Assembly: GCA_905221605.1 (NCBI GenBank)
Contig: CAJNDS010002554.1
Location: 162,501-212,500 of the forward strand
Direction: 5' to 3'
Origin: Symbiodinium natans
Taxonomy: Eukaryota; Sar; Dinophyceae; Suessiales; Symbiodiniaceae
DNA: 50,000 nucleotides
Numbering within the stretch: the stretch's first letter is position 1; each line of letters begins with the position of its first letter. The notes under the pieces were generated by a model. It was not told where the DNA came from, did not search any database, and worked only from the letters and a program-made list of their open reading frames with translations. Below, in pieces: positions 13,491-23,600 of this stretch. Position numbers and translations under genes: made by a program.

Positions 13491-16400
13491 GGGGGTTTAG
13501 GGTTTAGGGTTGAGGCTTTCGGGTTTGGGGCTACTTGGACCCAGAGTAGGCCCCTTCTTTTTAGGGTTGAGGTGCCCGTAGAAGCTCCTTGAAAGCCCTT
13601 TTTGTGCTAGGTTACTCTTGGGTCTAGCTACTCTTCGGCAAATAGCTTGCAGGACGTTGGCACGTTTTGTTTTTGCAATCTATGAACCTAAACCCGAAAC
13701 CCATAGCTCGCAAAACAGGTCGCGACAGGATGTAGACTCTGCCATCGCGCGTGATGTGTGACGCATGTGTTTGATGTGTTCAAGTTCTGGCTCCCATGCC
13801 CGCATGTTAGCTACTGGGCAGCATACGTTCTGCGCCAGCACGATTTGCAGTTTTCTAAATTGGGTCCCTTGCGAGTCCTTATTCTCAGGGTGCCGCACTA
13901 TTTAAAGAATCCCAACAAGGGACCCTGGTTTAAGCTTCATCGCAGCTGTTGTCATTCTAGCTAGTTCTCTAAACTGAGTTCCCTGTTTGGGGTCCCTGTA
14001 GAGCACGGCAGATTCTAAGAAGGACCCCTAAACCCTAAACCCTAAACCCTAGACCCTAAACCCTAAACCCTAAACCCTAGACCTGCCTTAATACATGCGG
14101 CTCAATCTTGTTTTTGTTGCGCAGTGGGGCCGGCAAGCGGGGCTTGCCCCTTTAGTGATTGCCTGGCAACATGTCAGCAATGTCAACACCCTTTGCGTAC
14201 AGGGTTGGGGGTGAGGGTTTCGGGTTTGGGATTTAGGGTAGGGTTTAGGGGGGGTGTTGGGTTGTAGAGAGCTTCTGTCCTGTAAGCTTCTCGCGGCTGT
14301 GGCAAGCCCCGTCAAGTCTTGAATGCCTTAATTCGCAGGCTGATGCTTGCAAATTGAAAAACCCTAAACCTTGAAACTTAAACCCTAAACCCTAAACCCT
14401 AAATGCAGCCATCTACTCCTTGGTAGCCTAGTGGTGGCTTCTCGCTAGATAATTAGCACTGCCCGACATCAAAGCAATTACCTTCATCACAGCATGGTCA
14501 GTATGGTTGCTGGTTTCTAGAAAGACCCTACTAAACCCTAAACCCTAAACCCTAAACCCTAAACCCTAAACCCTAAACCCTAAACCCTAAACCCTAAACC
14601 CTAAATGACCCTACAGGTACATCAGACTCTTCCTTGCGGAAGCACCCTTGATGTTGACGTTGAACGCTAAATTCGAAAACCGAAATGTGGCCTTAGATTT
14701 TCTGCTACAATCCTGTTTGCCCCATGTATTTACTCTGACACAGAATGCTGAACTTACGCCAAACCTTCCTACCCCCACACGACAAAAGGAGAAGGCGTGT
14801 TTGCTCGCAAAAGCTGCTTTCGACGACGCCATGGCCGTTATGGACAGTCGCATGCCTTGGCTTGGCCCTGCTGATTGAGGGTCGAATGCCCTAAACCCTA
14901 AACCCTAAACACGATAAAAAGGGTCAAAGTTTGAGTTTTCAGTGGCGTAGAACAAAACTTGCAGCCTGGAACCCTAGACCTAGGGTTTAGGGTTTAGGGT
15001 TTAGGGTTTAGGGTGTAGGGTTTAGGGTTTAGGGTTTAGGGTTTAGGGTTTAGGGTTTAAACCCTTAGCCCTGAAACCTGAGCCCAAAGCCTCAAACACT
15101 ATAGCGTGCTTTCGAAGCCATCCTACAACTGGGGCGCTGGTTAAGGATCTTTAAGCTATGTTGCCACTACAGGGGCATCTTGGTATTTGCACAATAGCCC
15201 TTGTCAGTTCAAGTTCCTCAACAAGGGCCCAAGTTTATGATTCTTGCTGTGGTGGCTTAAGTTAAGTTCCTTAGGAAAGCTAAGCCCCAAACTGCCCCAA
15301 GCCCTGAATCCTAGACCCGAAACCCAAGAAAGTCTGAGCCTCAGGTCTCGATGAAGACAGCTACAAAGACAGCGCGGCCACTGGGATGGGTCGAGCTGCG
15401 GGTTGAGGGTTTGGAGTGCAAGGGTTTAGGGTTTAGGGTTAAGGGTTTGGGGTTTAGAGGTTTTAGGTTTCATGGTTCAGGGTTTCATTTGGGGGTTTTG
15501 GGTTCAGGGTTTAGGCTCAGGGTCTGGGGTTAGGGTTCAGGGCTCAGGGCTTAATTTTCAGGGTCTGGGGTTCAGGATTCAGGGTTTAAGGTTTAGGGTT
15601 CATGGTCTGGGGTTAAGGGTATTGGGTTTTATTGTTTAGGTTTTAGGGTTTTGGGTCTGGGGCCTTGGGGTTTAGGGTTTAGGGTGTAGGTTCTAGGGTT
15701 TAGGGTTCAGGCTTTAGGGTCTGGTAGTGTGGGTTTGGGGTCTAGGGTTGAAGATTTCGGGTTGGTTCCTAGGACACAAATGTTAAGATTTTCACGCCTT
15801 CCACCCTAAACCCTAAACCCTTTTTCTCCCCAAAACTACAGGCCATTTCTGGCTTTGTCTGTCGAGCTTGCGAGCTCAACATCGACTAAAGCCCTCTTTC
15901 TTTGGGGGGGTTTAGGGTTCAGGGTTTAGGGTTTAAGGGTTTAGGATTTAAGGGGTTAGGCCCTAAGTGGGGCCTTCTATTGTTTAGGGCATTTGGGGTT
16001 GTGGGCTTGCGGATTTAGGGCTTAGAGTTCTGCGGGTTTAGGGCTTAGAGTTCTGGTTGGGGTCCCTGGGCCCTAAACCCTAAACCCCCAAACCCTAAAC
16101 CCTAAACCCTAAACCATAAACCCTACATGCCTCGCTGCAGGCCATCATGCAGCTCCTCCGGGACAACCTAACCCTCTGGACCTCGGACATGCAAAATCCT
16201 CACAAGGAGCCTGGCACGGCAAGCAGCCCCAAAACCCTATACGGCAAGCAGCCCTAAGAAAACCTAAACCCGAAACCCTAAACCCGAAACCCTAAAAACT
16301 AAACCCTAAACCCGAAACCCTAAACCCGAAACCCTAAACCCTATAACCCCAAAGACCGAAGTACGCCGACCGAGGAGCCCTAAGAAGCCTGAGCCCTGTG

Positions 16401-16571
16401 TGCGCCCTAAACCCTAAACCCTAAACCCTAAACCCCAAACCTTAGACCCTTAGACCCTAGACCCTGAACCCTAAACCCTAAACCCTAAACCCTAAAACTA
16501 ACTTGAGGGCCATCCCACCCCTCTCCGCCCCTGAGGAGCATGACGGAACAACCGTCGAAGACTTCTACTGA
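3486..16571 (+). CDS. 14-3-3: 14-3-3 phosphoprotein-binding adaptor, 13 exons
   Basis: A complete 14-3-3 protein of 248 residues, the usual length for this family of dimeric cytosolic adaptors that bind phosphoserine/threonine peptides. Exons: 3486-3540, 3935-3979, 5525-5589, 7105-7185, 8543-8611, 9227-9269, 10363-10427, 11272-11334, 12493-12552, 14789-14846, 15345-15373, 16141-16190, 16508-16571 (TGA). Together they make 747 bases in one frame. Diagnostic blocks in order: [125 protein letters not shown]. Donors are eight GC, two GA and two GT; all acceptors are AG. The pocket lysine after AY, the RY pair, the NFS asparagine and the DNLTLW motif are present, but the second arginine of the usual GARR is proline. 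Introns are filled with telomere-type arrays. The ATG at 3486 fits the length, but an upstream coding exon is not excluded. Confidence 0.93.
4556..4692. repeat. ATT-type trinucleotide repeat
   Basis: Degenerate ATT/GTT/ATG trinucleotide run inside 14-3-3 intron 2. The 90-codon ORF through it is an isoleucine-rich artefact. Confidence 0.75.
5428..5528. repeat. Duplicated 3' splice region around a CCCTAAA array
   Basis: A 22-base segment at 5428-5449 recurs at 5507-5528, with a CCCTAAA/CCCCAAA array between the copies. The second copy carries the AG used for 14-3-3 exon 3 and the first four bases of that exon. The first copy is a decoy acceptor with no exon after it. Confidence 0.75.
7341..7441. 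mobile_element. Degenerate introner-like element, GAATGAGTACAC family
   Basis: Begins near TTAGTAGCTGAATGAGTACA and ends GAACTCAGCACCTAA, matching the complete copies at 37244-37363 and 39860-40023. It lies in 14-3-3 intron 4, and no flanking direct repeat is clear. Confidence 0.6.
8310..8490. repeat. Long CCCTAAA array with CCCCAAA variants
   Basis: About 25 consecutive 7-base units, including several CCCCAAA variants and two GGCCCTAAA interruptions. It ends about 50 bases before 14-3-3 exon 5. Confidence 0.9.
10006..10107. repeat. Uninterrupted TTTAGGG array
   Basis: About 14 perfect TTTAGGG units inside 14-3-3 intron 6. The same intron also contains CCCTAAA arrays in the opposite orientation (10267-10331). 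Confidence 0.95.
10461..10757. repeat. Head-to-head TTTAGGG and CCCTAAA arrays
   Basis: TTTAGGG units at 10461-10565 are followed, after about 65 unique bases, by CCCTAAA units at 10630-10755. This gives a large inverted repeat inside 14-3-3 intron 7 that could fold into a long hairpin in the pre-mRNA. Confidence 0.85.
10857..10941. mobile_element. Palindromic element with TTGGGATGTTCCCCC ends
   Basis: Left end CTTGGGATGTTCCCCCTAT and right end ATACGGGGGAACATCCCAA are inverted repeats of each other. The same family occurs at 36823-36924 and, in part, near 8131. It lies in 14-3-3 intron 7. Confidence 0.65.
11890..12180. repeat. 290-base G-rich tract with isolated T
   Basis: Runs of 4-24 G separated by single T (rarely C), almost without A, in 14-3-3 intron 8. 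The glycine-rich ORFs on + and proline-rich ORFs on - over it are composition artefacts. On the transcript strand it is G-rich and should favour G-quadruplexes. Confidence 0.9.
13454..13489. repeat. Poly-T directly joined to poly-G
   Basis: A run of about 18 T is followed by about 20 G. Similar junctions occur at 33293-33336 and 39262-39290. They probably grew from the CTTTTTTGGG core of introner-like elements. Confidence 0.85.
14526..14605. repeat. CCCTAAA array
   Basis: About 11 perfect units in 14-3-3 intron 9, upstream of a roughly 180-base unique stretch that leads into exon 10. Confidence 0.9.
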
Positions 16572-18911
16572 GGAACTGCGGCAGAGCTTAGGCGCCGAAG
16601 GCATACCGCAAGCCGGACAGAATTGTTAGGGTTTAGGGTTTAGGGTTTAGGGTTTAGGGTTTAGGGTTTAGGGTTTAGGGTTTAGGGTTTAGGGTTTAGG
16701 GTTTAGGGTTTAGGGTTAGGGAAGGGTTTAGGGTTTAGGGTTTAGGGTTTAGAGCAGCGCAGTCAGCCAACTGATGCGACAAGGAGATGCCATGAACTCC
16801 CGAGCCTTAGGCACAGGGCCTTTTATGGGGTCTAAGGGTTGAAGGCGCAGGGTCTACATTCCCAAACCCTAAACCCTAAACCCTAAACCCTAAACCCTAA
16901 ACCCTCAACCCTAAACCCTAAACTCTAAACCCTAAACCCTAAACCAACTTCGCATAGACACACAGCCAGAAACATCGCCAGTTTCACCATTCGAGTAGCT
17001 TGTGCACAAGATGCCCTCTCGTTTCACTGAATCCCGCAGACATGTGCAAGACCCAGCAAAAGTGCACCTGAAACCCTGAAACCCCAAACCCCGAACCCGA
17101 AACCCTGTAACCCCAGACCCGAGACCCTGAACCTTGAACCCTAAACCCGAAACCCTAAACCCGAAACCCCAAACCCTAAACCCTAAACCCTAAACCTAAA
17201 CCCTGAACCCCGAAACCCTGAACCCTAAACCCTAGACTCTGACCCCAAAAACTGCCATGCAGCATGGATGCCAGACGGGCACTGAAGACGGGACCCCTCC
17301 CTCCCGCATGAACCTTTGAAAGATGTGACCCTAAACCCTAAACCCTAAACCCTACACCCTATATTTATTGCCTAGATCCTGACCTGGCTTCATGAGCCCT
17401 GAACCTCAAACCCCAAACCCCAAGTCCGAAACCCTAAACCTCTCAACCCCAAGCCCTAGACCGTAAACCCTGACAGCAGCTCTCTAGGGTTCTTGTGGTT
17501 TCGCGCCGCCATCCGAAGTAGGTGTGAACCCTAAACCCTGAACCCTAATTCCTAAACCCTAAATCGTAAACCCAAAACCCTAAACCCTAAACCCTAAACC
17601 CTAAACCCTAAACCCTAAACCCTAAGCCTTGGCAGGATCAGCCGGCAGTCGATTCACCTTTCGGCTGTTCTCTCGAGGGTGTTGGTCGCACGAAGCCCAC
17701 AAGCTGCTGCGGTCCTAAACCCTAAACCCTAAACCCTAAACCCTAACCCCTAAACCCTAAACCCTGAGTTAAAGCTTGGTAGGGCCTCAGAGAGGCCCTC
17801 AAAGTCGCCCGTCTTGGGCAACTTTGGCGCGGCTCAATACCTTAAACTCTAAACCTTAAGTCCTAAACCCTAAACCCTAAACCCTAAACCCTAAACCCTA
17901 AACCTTCAACTCTCACCCTTATATCCTCAACCATCCTGGCTGGTGCACTTTGAGCCTTGCTAGCCCAGTGGTAGCCGTTGCCCATATTTTTGGTTCCGGG
18001 TTCTCTTAGGAAAGGAACCCACCACCCTTCTTTTTCCCTTAAACCCTAAACCCTAAACCCTAAACCCTAAACCCTAAACCCTAAACCCTAAACCCTAAAC
18101 CCTAAACCCTAAACCCTAAACCCCAAAAGCAAAGGGTACCCGTAGTTTCACATGGCTACTGGACTACCAAGGAGCTGGGAGTGAGACCCACCCCCACTTC
18201 GGGCTTCATGGTACTTCGTAACTGCGTATAACAGTACTTACAACCAATATCAGGGTTTAGGGTTTAGGCTTCAGGTTTTAGGGTGTAAGGTTTAGGGTTT
18301 AGGGCTTGGGTTTAGGACTCATGAGCTTGGGGTTTAGGGTTAGGCGTTTGGGTTTCAGGGATTTAGGGTTATCGGGTTTAGGGTTTAGGGATTGGGGTTC
18401 GCTGCATCAAACGTTGCGGCTTCCCTGCAGCCGTCCATGCCGTCGGCTCACAGCCATGTTACCTGCCTCAGCTGGCGAATCCAACGGTAAACTCTATAAG
18501 CCGAAACCTAAACCCTAAACCCTAAACCCTAAACCCTAAACCCTAAACCCTAAACCCTAAACCCTAAACCCTAAACCCTAAACCCTACTTGCGTCTGCCC
18601 AAGCTCACACCCCAACGAAAACTCTCCCCCAAGCCCTAAGCCCTAAACCCGAAGCCCTAAGCCACGGGTTGGGTCCCCTGGAAACCTAGGGAAGCTAGAA
18701 CCCCAAACCCGAAGCTCTGGGTTCTGATCTGCTAACCCGCTACATAGCTCCTACAGCCCTCCGAAATCCTAAGCCCTGTAAAACCCCAACACCTTAACCC
18801 TATTAAAAATAAAAAATCCCTAAACCCCAAAAGAGCCCTAAACCCTAACGACCCCAAAGCCCTAAGCCCCAAAGTCAACGAAGAGCCTCGCCCCTGCGCC
18901 CCCGGTGCGGA
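16572..18911. other. 14-3-3 downstream region and spacer before dynamin
   Basis: Dominated by TTTAGGG/CCCTAAA arrays (16625-16755, 16864-16945, 17535-17625, 18041-18124, 18505-18586). Unique islands near 16950-17070, 17250-17320, 17630-17715 and 18400-18500 have short open frames but no recognisable peptide. Some may be untranslated or undetected exons. The element at 17956-18171 has a GAGC repeat on each side, the kind seen in exons, so one island may be transcribed. Confidence 0.35.
17956..18171. mobile_element. Introner-like element with nested CCCTAAA array
   Basis: Left end CTTGCTAGCCCAGTGGTAGC, right end GGCTACTGGACTACCAAG, flanked by GAGC at 17952-17955 and 18172-18175. A CCCTAAA array at 18041-18124 sits inside it. 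Same family as 39237-39469 and 43319-43543. Confidence 0.8.
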
Positions 18912-20608
18912 ATGGACAAGCTCATCCCTGTGACGAGCCAAATTCGCGAAGCGGTGGGGTCGGGAGCTGAGAAGCCCTACTCTGGGGTTTATGGGTTTAG
19001 GGTTTAGGGTTTATAAGTTTAGGGTTTAGGGTTTCGGGTTTAGGGTTTAGGGCTTCGGGTTTAGGGTTAGGGTTCATAGGGTTTAGTGGTATGGTTTTAA
19101 GTACCTCTCTTGGCTCTAGTGTCCCTGTCGATAGTCTCAGTTTTAACAAATTAGGCATGGATCCCAAGCATCCGCGGTCTCAACTGAGTTACCCTAAACC
19201 CTAAACCCTAAATCCTAAACCCTAAAACCTAAACCCAAAACCCTAAACCCTAAACCCTAAACCCTAAACCCTAAACCCTAAACCCTAAACCCTAAACCCT
19301 AAACCCTAAACCCTTTACTTTAAGTCCTCAGCCACCTGAACCACAGCACAGCTAGCCCAGAGGATGCCCTTCTTCCCCTTCCTTGTAGGGCTGAGAGTCC
19401 CTTACCAGCGCCTTCATAAACCAAACATGGGCACCCTTTGTCTTGCTAGGTTCCTCTTGGGTCTAGGATCCCTAAACCCGAAACCCCAAACCCTGAACCC
19501 TAAACCCTAACCCCAAACCCTGAACCCTCAACCCGAACCCCCAAACTCTGAACCCTAAACCCTAACCCCCAACCCTAGGCCCCCAACCTCCTTCAACCAC
19601 CAGGCTGGTTGGCTTAGGTTACTCTTGGGCCTTGGATCCCTAAAACCCCAAACCCTAAACCTTAAACCCTAAACCCCAAGCCCCAAACCCCAAACCCTAA
19701 ACCCTAAACCCTAAACCCTAAACCCTAACCCTAAACCCTAAACCCTAAACTCCTTGAACCACCAGGCTGGCCGGTCTGGAGCTGGACTTCGACCTGCCGC
19801 AGATCGCCGTGGTCGGTGGGCAGAGCGTCGGGAAGCCGCTTGGATTTTGAGGGTTTAGGGTTTAGGGTTAGGTTTAGGGTTTAGGGTTTCGGGTTTAGGG
19901 TTTAGGGTTTAGGGTTTAGGGTTTAGGGTTAGGTTTAGGGTTTAGGGTTTAGGGTTTAGGGTTTAGGGTTTAGGGTTTAGGGTTTGGGGTTTGGGGTTTA
20001 GGGTTTAGGGTTTAGGGTTTAGTCCTTGGTAAGGTCGCGTGTTCGCAAGATAAGTATGCTTGCCTGGGAGGACTCAGCAAAGGAAGAGCAAACCAGAGCG
20101 AGCCTAGCCGATATCTATCCCTAAACCTCAACCCTAAACCCTAAATGAACCCTAAACCCCAAGCCCTAATTAGACCCTAATCCCAAACAGAAAGGTAACA
20201 CATCAATTCTTTGCCTTGGCGTCTGCCAACTCTAACAGACGTGCAGTATTCATTGCGGGGGCCTGTCGGGGATGCGTAAGGCCGAAGAAGGGCAAGTTTC
20301 CGATTGACCAAAGGTCCCGGAAAAAAAATCTGAGCCTAAGAACTAAACCCTAGCCCTAAACCCTAAACCCTGAATTGCCCAAGGGCCCTGCGAACAGAGA
20401 AAGTGCACCCCGCTTAAGAGTCCAGATCGTGAACTCCGGGTTTAGGGTTTAAGGTTTAAACCCGGGTTTAGGGTTTAGGGCTTAGGGTTTAGGGTTTTAG
20501 GGGAAAGCCGAGAAAAACCCTACCACAATTTCCCCGACGAAGCCCCAAAAGCCCTAAAACCCCTAAAACCCCTAAACCCCCCAACCCCTAAACCCTAAAC
20601 CCTACACC

Positions 20609-20647
<39 letters not shown>

Positions 20648-23600
20648 ACCCTAAACCCTAAACCCTAAACCCTAAAACCTAAACCAACCTTAAGCCCCAA
20701 ACCCTCAAACCCTCAATCCTGAACTCCTCAAGCCTACCTTAGACCCTCAACCGCGAAAGCACCGGAAAGCTACAGAGGCTGTTTGGGGCTTTGCTGGCTT
20801 CAGGGTTTCAAGGTTTTAGGTAGAGGGGTTTAGGGTTTAGGGTTTAGGGTTTAGGGCTTAGGGTTTAGGGTTTGGAATCCGGGGTTAGGGGGTTATGTAT
20901 ATAGGGGATTAGTGGTTGTAGCGGTTAGAATGCTTGGCTAGGATGCCCTGTATTCCCTTTTTGGGGGCTCTAGGTTCCCCTATAATCCCCTTTAACCAAA
21001 AAAGGGCACCCTTTTAAATCCTAGGTTACTGGGCAACCTAGTTGGGCTTTTCTTGAGGTCCACACTCCTGGAGGCCCTCGTCGGACGCCTCCTCAGCACC
21101 GCTTCCCACAGTTTGCTACTAAACCCTAAACCCTAAACCCGACACCCTAAACCCTAAACCCAAAACCCCAAGCCCGACACCCTCATACTTCCTAAGACCC
21201 GGTGAGTTTTGGAGACCTGCCCAAGACTTCTAAACCAAAGCTCTCCAAGCCCCGAACACAAGACTGAACTACGGCTTGTAGGGTTTAGGGTTTAGGGTTT
21301 AGGGTTTAAGGTTTAGCAGGAATAGGGTTGAGGGTTCAAATTTCAACATTTGGAGAGCCTTTGGGGGCCCTGTTATTGCCTTTGTGCAGCTTGTCAGCCC
21401 GAAAGCGGAGATGTCCTTGCGCCTAAGACCCTAAACCCTAAACCCTAAACCCTAAACCCTAAACCCTTTTTGGCCCCCGCCGGTGTTCCGAGTTGCTCAA
21501 GAACCCAAAGCTTATTTCCGCAACCCTCTAAGCCCTGAACCCTAGGTTAAGGGGTTTAGGGTTTAGGGTTTAGGGTTTAGGGTTTAGGGTAAGCCACCCG
21601 AGTCCGTGCCATTTTCGTAGATGATGATCATAAAGCCCTATACCCTAAACCTACACTCTTGCGGAAGTTACGGGGCCAGACGTGGAGTATAGTCCTTTCC
21701 CCTGAAAATTACACCCCCCCCCCCACTAGGGCTCAGGGTTTAGGGTCTAGGGTTAGGGCCCCTAGTATTAAATACTCCCAGAATAGTTCGATTATACTGT
21801 ATGTGGAGGATTTAATATTAGGGGGAGGGGATTATTCAGGGAACCGTTGCGAGGTAGAACCTCAGTGACTCGCGTCCCTAATCCCCAAACCCTAAACCCC
21901 AAACAAACCCCAAGCCCCGGACCCTATCCTTGAAGGCCCTTGAAAAGGTACCCTATGCTACACCCGCAACCCTAAACCCTAAGCCCTAATCCCTAATCCC
22001 TAAACCCCAAACCCCAAACCCTAAACCCTAAACCCTAAACCCTAAACCCTAAACCCTAAACCCTAAACCCTGAACCCCAACTCCACAGGTCGGGCCTTCC
22101 TCCCCACAGGGTCGGGCATCGTCACGCGCAGGCGATGGGGGGAATTTGTCAACTCGAGGTTCCAGAGATGTAGGGTTTAGGGTTTAGGGTTTGTTTAGGG
22201 TTCAGGGTTCAGGGTTCAGGGTTCAGGGTTTAGGGTCGGGGTTTAGGTCTGAGGGTTTTAGGGGTTTAGGGTTTTTTTGGGGTTTAGGTTTTTGGGTTAA
22301 CACTAGGAATGCAGTACCCCCTGTCATTGCCAACATTTTGCCGTTGGAATCGATTTTCACTTCCTCCTCGAAATGCTGATAGTAGAATCTAAAGGTTACC
22401 CCAAGATTCCTCATCTCAACCCTTTTTGCGCAAGCCTTAACATTGCTGTTAGGGCCCAGGGTGCTGATATGATCACGCCTAAGTGATACCACACCCACAC
22501 GCACGCACAGAGAGAGTGCAGGGAAGCGCAAGGGTGTATACGATTTGTTTGGCATATGACCTTTGAATTCTACTGTGTACGTAAATCAACATATACCTAT
22601 ACAGATATGACAACGATATGCTGTGCGACATTAGCAAAAAGGTATGTATGCATATATATATATATAGATATATATATATATATATAGACAAATATAGAGA
22701 GAGATAGAGAGGTCGGCTGTTGAATACATGTCAGCTTACAAACGGATCTGTTCGAAGCTTCGCGCTGCCTAAGGGCCTGAGATGGCATCCAAGGGTTCAG
22801 CGTTCGGGACGTAGTGGGGGGGGGGGGGTCTGGTTTTGGGCTCAGGGTTCAGGGTTTAGGGTTTAGGGTTTAGGGTTTAGGGTTTAGGGTTTAGGGTGGG
22901 CTCAGGGTTTTAGGGTGGGCTCAGGGTTTCAGGGTTCGGGATTTGGGGTTTAGGGCTATAGGGTTTCAGGATTGAGGGTGGGTTTAGCTTAGGGCTTAGG
23001 GTTTAGGGTTTAGGGTTTAGGGATGTTTAGGGTTTAGGGTTGGAGGAACCATAGGCAGAAAGGGGGTTTGCAGCCAGCACCGGAGGCCGCTGATCTTGCA
23101 GCTGGTCCATGGGCACCTCGGGAGCAGTTTCCCTAAACCCTAAACCCTAAACCCGAAACCCTAAACCCTAAACCCTGTTTTGGGGATTTGGGGTGGGTTT
23201 AGGGGTTTAGGGTCCGAGGGGGGAGGCGGGTTGGGGCTCGTTTGGGGCTAGGGGCGTTTAGGGTTTAGGGTTTAGGGTTTAGGGGTACAGGGATTTAGTG
23301 TTTCAGTGGTGTAGGTACTGGGGTTAAGAGATCGGGTGTCGAGTTTTGTTTTGTTGGGCTGCGTTTCTTTGTTTATTTGCAGAGAGTGCAGCCAGAAGCT
23401 CCCCAGATTTTTTCTGACCAAGCCTCAGACCAAGTTTGCTTTGATCCCTAAACTCTGACGAGGCCCTGATCCAATATCCAGAGACTTTCTGCAAAGCCTA
23501 CTCAACCTTGGGTTCCATACCACCCTTGAACCCCCTTCCCTTAAGAACACTATGAATGTGCAGCGGTCGGACACTTGAGGACACCAAGCTGCACGTCCAG

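Noticed and set aside
22223-22555. 110-codon minus-strand ORF
   Set aside because: Part of it is telomere-like repeat, it has no recognisable motif, and it lies within a dynamin intron on the opposite strand.
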